From contig OZ250157.1 in NCBI GenBank assembly GCA_965237765.1, forward strand, positions 62,001 to 126,000: 64,000 bases of DNA, given 5' to 3'. The notes below the pieces were generated by a model. The model was given only the letters and a program-made list of their open reading frames with translations, was not told the DNA's origin and ran no database searches. The position numbers and the translations under genes are program-made. Of this stretch, positions 1 to 7,393 are shown in pieces. Within the stretch, counting starts at the first letter, position 1. Every line of letters begins with the position of its first letter. This stretch comes from WTGJ01 sp965237765 (GTDB taxonomy: Bacteria > Chloroflexota > Anaerolineae > Aggregatilineales > Phototrophicaceae).

Positions 1-81
1 GCCGCCGTATCATCCAGACGCGCTCGGCGCACTTCGCAGGTCATCATTTACAACCGCAAACCTTCATCAACCTGGCCAGAG

Positions 82-87
82 TATAAT
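82..87 (+). promoter_or_regulatory. Possible -10 box for coaX
   Basis: A perfect TATAAT hexamer lies about 54 bases before the coaX start codon at 141. No convincing -35 hexamer is seen 16-18 bases upstream, so the assignment rests on the -10 match alone and could be chance. Confidence 0.3.
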
Positions 88-140
88 AGGCGCGAGCGCA
101 TAATTCACATCTGTCCCGCGCTATGCTCAAGGAAGGCGCA

Positions 141-926
141 ATGCTCCTCGCGGTAGATATTGGCAATACCACCATTCAGCTGGGGCTCTGGCACGGCGAT
201 AGCTGGCGGCAAATCTGGCGCGCACGCACCGACGCTGCCAAATTGCCGGACGAATACGCCGCGCTATTCCGCCAATTCTTTCAGAACGCCGACTTGCCCA
301 TCACTGCGGTCAACGATGTAGTGATGAGCAGCGTAGTGCCCGCGCTGACGGATACCTTCCGCCACGTATTCGCCCAGCTATTTGGCTTGGAGGCGCTCGT
401 CATCCGCCACGATCTGCCGGGCGTGCGCGTCGATATCGAGCATCCCGAGCAAGCCGGCGCCGATCGCCTGGTGAACGCGGCGGCCGTCCACGCCCTTTAT
501 GGCGGGCCGGCCATCGTCATCGATTTCGGCACAGCGACGAATTTTGATGTCGTTTCCGCGCAGGGCGAATACATTGGCGGCGCCATCGCGCCCGGCATGC
601 AGGTCGCGCATGACGCGCTGGTGCGCATGGCCGCCCGTTTGCATAAAGTGGAGATCGCGCCGCCGCCGCGCGTCATCGGCCGCAACACCGTTCACGCCAT
701 GCAATCGGGCATCTTCTGGGGGTATGCCAGCCTCATCGAGGGCCTGGTCCGCCGCCTCCGCGCCGAGATGACCGCCGACGGGGGCGCTGCGCCAAAAGTG
801 ATCGCCAGCGGCGGCTATGCCGAATTGCTCGCGCACCACCTCCCCGATCTGCTGGACGAAATCGCGCCGAATTTGTTGCTGGATGGGTTGCGTGTGATTT
901 ATTGCGTCAATCGGGGCACAGGATAA
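141..926 (+). CDS. coaX: Type III pantothenate kinase
   Basis: Phosphorylates pantothenate in the first step of coenzyme A synthesis. The protein opens with MLLAVDIGNTTIQLGLW, the DxGNT phosphate-binding motif of the ASKHA-fold CoaX family. It continues with GADRLVNAAA, IDFGTATNFDVV and GGAIAPGMQ, all family signatures. About 261 residues is normal length. The ATG at 141 is preferred over the in-frame ATG at 123 because GGAAGG at 131-136 is well placed before it and because CoaX proteins begin right at this strand. The gene stands alone on the plus strand and is followed by an AT-rich insert. Confidence 0.96.
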   Translation: MLLAVDIGNTTIQLGLWHGDSWRQIWRARTDAAKLPDEYAALFRQFFQNADLPITAVNDVVMSSVVPALTDTFRHVFAQLFGLEALVIRHDLPGVRVDIEHPEQAGADRLVNAAAVHALYGGPAIVIDFGTATNFDVVSAQGEYIGGAIAPGMQVAHDALVRMAARLHKVEIAPPPRVIGRNTVHAMQSGIFWGYASLIEGLVRRLRAEMTADGGAAPKVIASGGYAELLAHHLPDLLDEIAPNLLLDGLRVIYCVNRGTG

Positions 927-972
927 TGAAATCACATCAACGAATTGCCCGGTGCTTTGCAAAATCATGAGA

Positions 973-2816
973 CTAACTGTGTAATACTTTGCCCATCTCC
1001 TTGAGCCAGCCTATCACCTCGTCCTTGGGGTCAATTTCCTTCAGCAAGTCAGGCGTCATCTTTTCTACAAATTCCGAGTTCAGTCTCTTTTTCGCCCGTG
1101 ACACCTTCTTTTTTAAGGCTTCAGCATCAGACTTAACACATTCCCAGGCAACATTGCTTTCACTAGCCTCATGGACAGCTTGAGCAAACAATTTGGGGAC
1201 ATCCTCTGAGCAACGGCCTGTCCCTTTGTAGTTCGGATAGCAAAACTTAATAATTTTCGGATGGATATAGTTTTCCAATTCTTTGCGTTTCGTGATCCAG
1301 ACAGTACAACCGCGTTCTTTCCATTCTCGAATAGTATCTTCACACCCCTTGTCACTATCCACCAGATAAAACTCCGGGCGAGAAAGCCCAGCAAGCCTGA
1401 ATGCCCATTGATCAAGGTTGCTGCCTCCGAGTAGAACCATTATCAATTCTCTTGAATTCTCCGCTTCGCTAAGATCAGGAATGCCGTTTATATTGGAAAT
1501 ACTAAGCATCTTTGAAATAGCTCTAAGAAATCCTATGTCATGCTTTCCTTCTACTCCCAAAAAAGCTTTTACACTATGGTCCGGTAATACACCGAGAGAT
1601 TTTCCAATATCCTCGATCGTGCCTTCTTCACAGCCATGTCGTATGATTGGGTGTAAACCGTTTGTGGTAACGAAACGTAATCCATCGCTTTCGAAACGCC
1701 TTGCTAGCATCGGCGAATGTGTAGATAGGAATACTTGACTATCGGAATGTTCCGCCAGATCTGTAAGCGCTTTTACTAACATAATCTGATTGTGGGGATG
1801 TTGAGTTGTCTCTGGTTCCTCAATGGCGTAAATTACTCCTGTCTTACTCTCTTTGGCCTGTTCCTCTGCTTTCACGCGGAAGAAATTCAATAGCACTAAC
1901 CTCCGCGTACCACTCCCACGTTTGTTGATGGGAATATCCTCATCACCTGTTAGCCTGACCGAAAACAGCGTGTGCCAGGGCTTGGTGGATATATGGGGTT
2001 CGAGTTGGCTAGCTAATTCCGGGGACATCTCCTTTATCTTCTCGACCGTTTGATCAGCAACTTTTTTACCTTCTCTGTAACCTTCTGCGCTATCTTGCCC
2101 AGAATTTCTTCTTCTGTCCGGATAGCCTCTCTGATTGCCACCTTCATAGGATCTTGTGCTTCAGCATCTTGGTCTGTACTGATGCGATCAGATTTGAACA
2201 AAGCAAAATATGGCAAATAATTCCATAACTGTTTCCAAATCGTCTTTGCATTTTCTGCATCGAGAGAAATGTGAACCTCTTGCTTATCCAAGTTTTCTGA
2301 GTGCTTCCATATCGCGCTTCTGAGTAGCGGATTTGCTCTTTGATCAACGTTGTCTAAATTAACATTCAACTGCCTGGCGCGCGCTTTTAGTTTTGCATTG
2401 GTTAGAGATAGCAGGTCCTTATACCTTGATGCTGTTGGATGAAGTGCTCTCGCAAAAATGCCTGCGATTCTGGGCTTCTCAATATCGCATTTGTAAACCT
2501 TTTCTATCTCCAGATTTTCCTCAATATTAAGTAAATGCTCGGAAGCAAGATTGGTCGGTTGCTGAGTGTCAAGAATTACCTCAGTAGGGATATCCGAAAA
2601 AACACAGGTAATGCGAATCTCAGTGTCTTCTGAATGAACACATTTATCTTCCGTGTCTGGTACAGATTTATTTTCGAAGAAAATGTCGAGAGCGTCGAAC
2701 AAAGATGATTTACCAGCATCGTTCTTACCAACCAATACCACCAAATCATCAAAGTCAATGACTGTCTCATCTTTGTAACCGCGGAAATTCTGCAATTTCA
2801 ACTGTTTGAGTTTCAT
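973..2816 (-). CDS. OLD-family ATPase/TOPRIM nuclease, two frames (apparent -1 shift)
   Basis: An ATPase and endonuclease of the OLD (overcoming lysogenization defect) family, often linked to phage defence or DNA repair. The N-terminal half starts at the ATG at 2816 (AAGGGA upstream), reads MKLKQLKLQNFRGYKDET and has the Walker A GKNDAGKSS. This frame stops at 2034. The other half continues in the -1 frame with the ABC-type EEPE and LSTHSPM motifs, then a TOPRIM domain (GVEGKHD, later DSDKG), ending at 973. The frames join without loss at the in-frame heptamer A-AAA-AAG (2067-2061): a -1 slip gives KKVADQTVEKIKEMSPEL. The gene is clearly AT-richer than its neighbours, which suggests transfer. 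A one-base indel in the A6 tract, true or from sequencing, is the alternative. Confidence 0.8.
2061..2067 (-). promoter_or_regulatory. Slippery heptamer A-AAA-AAG (candidate -1 frameshift site)
   Basis: Read on the minus strand in the frame of the upstream ORF the codons are GTA AAA AAG, so the heptamer is A AAA AAG in exactly the phase used by E. coli dnaX and many IS3-type elements. After a -1 slip the reading continues without a stop into the TOPRIM half. A stem of about 7 bp with one bulge can form between 2047-2041 and 2004-1997, about 13 bases downstream; it is weaker and farther away than typical stimulators. Confidence 0.5.
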
Positions 2817-2895
2817 CGATTCCCTTTCACTACAGTTTATGTGCAATTCGCGCGCCGCCGCAGATGTCAACCACCCCCTGCGCAGCAGCCAGAAT

Positions 2896-3297
2896 TCAGC
2901 GCCCTTGTGTTTCCTGGCGCTTTGCAATGGCCGCCATGATCAGCGCCCGAATCTCCGGTCGCCTGGCATCATCAAGGGAGCGAATCTTCACATGGCGCAT
3001 CTTGGCACCTGTTCCCTCCAGCAACCCTTCCGGGTCTGCCAAGTCGACACCCTGATAGAAACCGAGGTTGACCCACGCGTTGTGAGGCATAATATAGGCA
3101 TACCCGTCGATCATTTTCCTCGGCCCCACGCCATAGGAAGCAGCGCGGTCTCCCAGGCGAACCTCCTCGCATACATTCGGGGCGATGTCGTAGACGATCT
3201 CCCGCAGCGCCATTACAATCGGTTGGAAGGATTCCGCCGTAATCTGTAGCAGGTCGTCGATTGTTCCGATTCGGGCCTTGGACATGCCGGATACCAT
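2896..3297 (-). CDS. DUF1801 (YdhG-like) domain protein
   Basis: A small protein of the DUF1801/YdhG-like fold, of unknown biochemical role. Visible features are the N-terminal helix region (IGTIDDLLQITAESF), the conserved VRLGDRAASYGV-type stretch, then HNAWVNLGFYQG and a basic C-terminus. The reading frame is open upstream through the tRNA gene, so the start must lie after it. The ATG at 3297 (GGAG 12 bases upstream) or at 3285 are the options. About 133 residues is normal for the family. Base composition resembles the bulk chromosome, unlike the OLD gene downstream. Confidence 0.8.
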   Translation of the reverse strand: MVSGMSKARIGTIDDLLQITAESFQPIVMALREIVYDIAPNVCEEVRLGDRAASYGVGPRKMIDGYAYIMPHNAWVNLGFYQGVDLADPEGLLEGTGAKMRHVKIRSLDDARRPEIRALIMAAIAKRQETQGR

Positions 3298-3309
3298 CGA
3301 AAAAATAAG

Positions 3310-3381
3310 CTCCACAGCCTGGACTCGAACCAGGAACCTACCGGTTAACAGCCGGTTGCTCTGCCATTGAGCTACTGTGGA
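3310..3381 (-). tRNA. tRNA-Asn (anticodon GUU)
   Basis: The minus strand folds into a standard cloverleaf of 72 bases. The acceptor TCCACAG pairs with CTGTGGA, the anticodon stem ACCGG pairs with CCGGT around the loop CTGTTAA (anticodon GTT), and the T arm is CCTGG-TTCGAGT-CCAGG. The discriminator is G and CCA is not encoded. Confidence 0.96.
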
Positions 3382-3444
3382 TTGTGCGCGGATGCTAGCG
3401 CGCACCGCCGTGGATGTCAAGCGTGCGCCGCCTCGCTGCCGCTG

Positions 3445-3453
3445 TGTTACAAT
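3445..3453 (+). promoter_or_regulatory. Possible extended -10 element
   Basis: TG-T-TACAAT fits an extended -10 promoter and lies 24 bases before the ATG at 3477. No -35 match is evident. The lack of another promoter between the minus-strand tRNA and this gene makes it the best local candidate. Confidence 0.35.
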
Positions 3454-3476
3454 CGCGCGAAGGGCCGGGAGGGTAA

Positions 3477-4625
3477 ATGTCCGCCGCCATCGAAATCCGC
3501 CGCGTCAGCACCCGCGCCGACCAGCGCGCCCTTTTTCGTTTGCCCTGGCAACTCTACCGCGATGACCCAAAATGGACGCCACCGCTGCTCTCCATGCGCC
3601 GTGAATTGCTCGATAAGCGGCACAACCCCGCCTGGCAATACCTGGATGGCGAATATTTTCTCGCCTGGCGCGGCGACCAGGCGCTCGGTTCCATCGCCGC
3701 ATTCGTAAATCCCCGCCATAACGAACGACACGGCGAAAACATCGCCTGGTTCGGGCTTTTCGAATGCATTGAAGATGGTGCGGTCGCCGATGCTTTGCTG
3801 GCGGCTGCCGGCGATTGGGCGCGCCAGCGCGGCTTTGCGACGATGCGCGGTCCCGCCAGCTTCACCCTGCACGTCGAATGTGGGCTGCTCATCGACAACT
3901 TCGAGCCGGCCGTGCTCATGATGGCTTATAACCCGCCGTATTACGCGCGCTTCATCGAGCGTGCCGGCTTCGGCAAAGTGATGGATGTGTACAGCTGGGC
4001 ATTTTACGCCAACGCGCCGACGCAAGAAGCGGCCACAGCGCGCGCCCTGCGAATTGCCGACCGCCTGCAACGCCGCCAGCGCATCCAGCTGCGCACCTTC
4101 AACACGCGCGACAAGAAGAACGAATACCGCCGCTTGCGCCGCCTCTATAACACCGGCTGGGTGAACAATTGGGGTTTCGTGCCGATGACTGATGCGGAGC
4201 TGGATGCGCTCATCGCCAGCCTCGGCATGCTCATCTTGCCCGAGCTGTGCATCTTCGCCGAGGTCGATGGCAAAGCGGTGGGATTCGTGCTCGCGATTCC
4301 GGATTTGTCCGAAGCGTTGCGGCGTGCCCAGCCACGGCCCGGAGTGCCCGAAATCATCAGCCTACTGCCCATCGCCTGGCAGCTCAAGCTGCGGCCGAGC
4401 ATCCGATCCGTGCGCGCGCCGCTGATGGGCATCCTGCCGGAATATCAGAAAAGCGGCGCCGCCGTTATGCTCATGGCATCGATGGCCCAGAAGCTATATC
4501 AGAGCGAGTATGAGATCTTCGATACGAGCTGGATCCTCGAAACAAATCACGATATGAACAGCATGTTGGAAGCGCTCGGCGCGCGTCGCTACAAAACGCA
4601 CCGCTTTTACGAGCGCGCGCTCTAA
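3477..4625 (+). CDS. GNAT-superfamily acetyltransferase-like protein
   Basis: A 382-residue cytoplasmic protein that resembles a large uncharacterised GNAT-fold family. It begins MSAAIEIRRVSTRADQRAL, followed by LYRDDPKWTPPL and GRIAAF-like strands (ALGSIAAFVNPRHN). The C-terminal half holds a second acyltransferase-like unit (GFVLAIPDLSEAL, then MGILPEYQKSGAAVML, resembling the acetyl-CoA-binding motif A). No substrate can be inferred. GGGAGG sits just before the ATG. The gene converges on the ccm operon and its stop overlaps the end of the FAS1-CcmD gene by a few bases. Confidence 0.65.
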   Translation: MSAAIEIRRVSTRADQRALFRLPWQLYRDDPKWTPPLLSMRRELLDKRHNPAWQYLDGEYFLAWRGDQALGSIAAFVNPRHNERHGENIAWFGLFECIEDGAVADALLAAAGDWARQRGFATMRGPASFTLHVECGLLIDNFEPAVLMMAYNPPYYARFIERAGFGKVMDVYSWAFYANAPTQEAATARALRIADRLQRRQRIQLRTFNTRDKKNEYRRLRRLYNTGWVNNWGFVPMTDAELDALIASLGMLILPELCIFAEVDGKAVGFVLAIPDLSEALRRAQPRPGVPEIISLLPIAWQLKLRPSIRSVRAPLMGILPEYQKSGAAVMLMASMAQKLYQSEYEIFDTSWILETNHDMNSMLEALGARRYKTHRFYERAL

Positions 4626-5272
4626 GCGTCGGTGCCCCGCCCTTCGAGGCGGCGGCGAATCGCGTCGGTCTCGCGCCGCACCATCCGCCAACGCCAGGAG
4701 ACACTCGCCAGGTAGAGCGCCATAATGGTGACGACGACGACGATGCCAAAGCGCAAGTACGCGGCATTATCGGGATCGGCGATGGCAAATTCGCCCGGCG
4801 CGAGTAGCACGGTATCGACGATATGCAGCCAGCCATTCGACGCCACAATATCGCCCCGTAAAATTCGCGCCTCGTCATTCAGAAGCAACTCGCCATCATG
4901 GACTGACAACACCAGGGAGCTCCGCCGTTGCGGCATGACGCTGTTGCGCCCGCGGAGCTCGGCGATGCTCTGCGCTTGGGCAAGGATGTGATAGCTGAGC
5001 AGGCTGCTCAACCGCTCAGAATTGGTGAAGAATTCTTCTTGCGTCGTATCCAGGCGCGCGAAAGCGGCAGCGAACGCATCGTCTGTCGGCGCGAAGACGG
5101 TGTAAGCTCCCACGCCAGCCAGCGCCGCTTCCCATTCTGTCTCTACTAGCGCAGCAGCAAATACGCCAAGTTGCGATTCGGTTGCGATGCGCGCGCTCAG
5201 GTCGTCGCCTTCCTGCGCGAAAATGGGCGAGAGGCAAAGCACGCAAATGAACGCGCAAAATAGGAATCGCAT
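4622..5272 (-). CDS. FAS1 (fasciclin) domain protein with CcmD-like C-terminus
   Basis: A secreted, membrane-anchored protein. Residues 1-20 form a signal peptide ending in FAQ. A FAS1 domain follows (about 30-155, with YTVFAPTDDAFA and the YHILAQ H-box). Then comes a loop, one membrane helix (about 170-190, FGIVVVVTIMALYLASVSW) and a basic tail rich in Arg and Glu. Helix plus tail is the layout of CcmD, the small subunit that releases holo-CcmE from CcmABC, and the gene sits directly after ccmC, where ccmD normally lies. No other ccmD is visible in the cluster. The ATG at 5272 overlaps the ccmC stop (TGATG); an in-frame GTG at 5275 is the alternative. The CcmD role is inferred. Confidence 0.75.
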   Translation of the reverse strand: MRFLFCAFICVLCLSPIFAQEGDDLSARIATESQLGVFAAALVETEWEAALAGVGAYTVFAPTDDAFAAAFARLDTTQEEFFTNSERLSSLLSYHILAQAQSIAELRGRNSVMPQRRSSLVLSVHDGELLLNDEARILRGDIVASNGWLHIVDTVLLAPGEFAIADPDNAAYLRFGIVVVVTIMALYLASVSWRWRMVRRETDAIRRRLEGRGTDA

Positions 5273-5970
5273 CACACGCTACTGATCCACTGTTGTCGCA
5301 TGCGCGCCAGCTGCTCCGCGCCGCGTTGCAGGTGATAACGCCAACGCAGCAGGCTGACGGGCAGTAGCGCACCCCAAGCGAGCAGATTCACTACTAGCGT
5401 GATTTGCATGCTGGCGCTCGCTTCAAAACTACCGCGCGCTTCCTGAGCGCTGGGGCCGATGACCGCGGGGTGCAACGTATCCGGGCGGATGCGGATAATG
5501 ATGAGTGTCATGATGGCGGTGAAGATCGCCAGAATCCCGTATATCGCGGCGAAGCGGCGGCGAGTCTCCAACGGCTCGATCGCCCCGCGGAGGACGCCGT
5601 AGGCCGCGTAGGTGAGCACCATGATCGCATCCCAGGTCAGGCGCGGGTCCCAATTCCACCAGGTCGCCCAGATCGGCCGCGCCCAAATCGAACCGGTGAC
5701 GAGATTGATGATCGCTAGCAGCAGTCCCACTTCAACGCTCGCCACCGCCAGCGCATCCCAACGTTCATCGCGGCTGCGCAAATAGCGAACGCTCGCATAG
5801 ACCGTGACGCCAAAAGAAAGCAACGCGCCAAAAAACGCGGGCATATGCACGTAAAACAGCCGTTGCACCTGCCCTTGCTGGTCTGTTTCCGCGTATGTCA
5901 GCGCCATTCCTATGCCCAGCGCGAGCGCGAGTGTCGTGATTACCGGGAGAATTCGCGCTGGGGAAGTCAT
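5272..5970 (-). CDS. ccmC: Haem exporter subunit CcmC
   Basis: A membrane protein that loads haem onto CcmE in cytochrome c maturation. About 232 residues and six predicted helices. The WWD motif is clear (IWATWWNWDPRLTWDAI), between conserved histidine regions (FYVHMPAFFGALLSFG and the later DTLHPAV). The start at 5970 has AAGGGC upstream; the reading frame is open far upstream, but that part is out of frame with ccmB and unlike the family. It lies 35 bases after ccmB and overlaps the FAS1-CcmD gene. Confidence 0.95.
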   Translation of the reverse strand: MTSPARILPVITTLALALGIGMALTYAETDQQGQVQRLFYVHMPAFFGALLSFGVTVYASVRYLRSRDERWDALAVASVEVGLLLAIINLVTGSIWARPIWATWWNWDPRLTWDAIMVLTYAAYGVLRGAIEPLETRRRFAAIYGILAIFTAIMTLIIIRIRPDTLHPAVIGPSAQEARGSFEASASMQITLVVNLLAWGALLPVSLLRWRYHLQRGAEQLARMRQQWISSV

Positions 5971-6005
5971 GTCGTGCCCTTTTTCATTGCCTACTGTCCC
6001 TCTCC

Positions 6006-6677
6006 TCACCCATCTACCAGGTAAGGATACAACCAGGTCGCCAACAAGATGAGGATGAGATCTTGCAAGCCGAGCAACAATAGCCAATCGGCGTCGCCTG
6101 GCCGGCCGGCGCGCGCCGCCACGGTAAGGCGCACGGCCGAAATGACCGTTGGTAGGATCAGTGGCAACATCAACATGCCGAGAATGCCCGCACTGGCCCG
6201 CGTTTGCGAGATCATCGCTGAAAGCGTCGTGCCGACGGTGGCAATGCCCAGCGAGCCCATCACGACGGCCGCTAGCACCTGTGCTTGCAGCAATGGCGTA
6301 TCGAATAGCCAATTATGCACCAGCATGGACAGGGCCGCGAGCACCAGCGTGAACAGCCAATTCGCCAATAAGTGTCCGAATAAGATCGAATGCCGCGGGA
6401 TGGGCGCAAGGAGCAACGCTTCACGCATTCCCGAATCGCGCGCTTCGCCGCTATGACGCTCGAAACCAAGCAAGCTGGCGAAAACGATCGTCGTCCAGAG
6501 CACGCCAGCGATGGCCTCCTGACGGGCGCCGCGGTCCAATTCCAGCGCGAAACTGAAGACAAAGGTGCTTAGCGCAGCGTAGAGAAATACCATCAGCAGG
6601 CGCTGGCGGCTGCGGAATTCATACCGCAGTTCGCGCCGCAAGACGATGAGTATTGCCCGGCCCATGGTGACTTTCAT
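6006..6677 (-). CDS. ccmB: Haem exporter ABC permease CcmB
   Basis: The permease of the CcmABC complex, which uses ATP to release haem-loaded CcmE. It starts MKVTMGRAILIVLRRELRYEFRSRQ, a typical cytoplasmic N-terminus, followed by about six hydrophobic helices and the family segment ERHSGEARDSGMREALLLAPIPR split across a loop. About 223 residues is normal. The ATG at 6677 overlaps the ccmA stop (ATGA), which suggests translational coupling. Confidence 0.94.
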   Translation of the reverse strand: MKVTMGRAILIVLRRELRYEFRSRQRLLMVFLYAALSTFVFSFALELDRGARQEAIAGVLWTTIVFASLLGFERHSGEARDSGMREALLLAPIPRHSILFGHLLANWLFTLVLAALSMLVHNWLFDTPLLQAQVLAAVVMGSLGIATVGTTLSAMISQTRASAGILGMLMLPLILPTVISAVRLTVAARAGRPGDADWLLLLGLQDLILILLATWLYPYLVDG

Positions 6678-7393
6678 GTGCCAGAACGCGCCATTTCGCG
6701 GGCGACCCGCGCCCAATCTCGTTCAGGATCCTCGGCCGCGCTGTCAAACACCAACTTGCCAGAGTGCAGAATGAGCGCCCGGTCGGCGAATTCGCGCGCC
6801 CTCGCAAGGTCATGCGTAACCCAGAGTGTGAGGCTATCCCGCGCGCGCGCTTCAGCCAACAAAGCGAGAACCCGCTCAACCGCGGCGGCATCCAAGTTGC
6901 TCATTGGCTCATCCAACAAGAGCAGATCGGGCTCGTGCAAGCAGGCGCGCGCGATGCTGAGCGATTGTTGCCGCCCGCGCGAGAGTTGCCCGGCTGGCTC
7001 ATCGGCGTAATCGCTCAGGCCGATCCGCTCGAGCATCACGCTCGCCCTTTCATTTGCAGCCATTCCATAACAATCGGCAAAGAAACGCAAATTTTCAAGC
7101 GCGCTGAACGTTTCATCATGCAGCGGCTGGTGCCCGACGTAACCAATATGCGCGCGGACGGCGGCGGCATCACGCGGCAAATCCCAACCACCAATGCGAA
7201 TGCGCCCTTCGCTCGGCCGCAACAAGCCCGCGCAAAGGCGCAACAAAGTGGTCTTGCCGCTGCCATTCGCGCCGAGTAAGGCGACGATTTGACCGCGTGC
7301 CAATTCGCAATCCAACCCTCGCAGCGCGGGCAACCAGCCGAAACGCTGCGTTAGCCCTTCGATGCGCAACAATGGCAAGACTTCGCGGGTCAT
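6674..7393 (-). CDS. ccmA: Haem exporter ATPase CcmA
   Basis: The ATP-binding subunit of CcmABC, 239 residues, cytoplasmic. It has Walker A GANGSGKTTLL, the Q-loop region (YVGHQPLHDETFSALENL, the CcmA-type GHQxxxK variant), the signature LSRGRQQSLSIARA, Walker B LLLLDEPMSNLD and the switch His in LWVTHD. Its ATG overlaps the stop of the upstream dihaem lipoprotein gene by four bases (ATGA). Confidence 0.95.
   Translation of the reverse strand: MTREVLPLLRIEGLTQRFGWLPALRGLDCELARGQIVALLGANGSGKTTLLRLCAGLLRPSEGRIRIGGWDLPRDAAAVRAHIGYVGHQPLHDETFSALENLRFFADCYGMAANERASVMLERIGLSDYADEPAGQLSRGRQQSLSIARACLHEPDLLLLDEPMSNLDAAAVERVLALLAEARARDSLTLWVTHDLARAREFADRALILHSGKLVFDSAAEDPERDWARVAREMARSGT

Larger units (their letters stand above)
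949..2927. repeat. Imperfect 14-base direct repeat flanking the OLD gene
   Basis: Bases 949-962 and 2914-2927 match at 12 of 14 positions and share GCTTTGCAA. They bracket the AT-rich OLD gene. The right copy lies inside the 3' end of the DUF1801 gene. It could mark an insertion boundary, but such a short imperfect match can occur by chance. Confidence 0.2.

Noticed and set aside
378..968. Minus-strand ORF of 196 codons opposite coaX
   Set aside because: Shadow of coaX; the reading is Asp/Arg/His-rich with no recognisable pattern.
973..2816. OLD gene as part of a Gabija system
   Set aside because: Gabija needs a GajB helicase next to GajA; none is found on either side.
3310..3381. tRNA-Asn as an integration site for the OLD island
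   Set aside because: The native-looking DUF1801 gene lies between, no integrase is present, and I found no second copy of the tRNA 3' end near 930-970.
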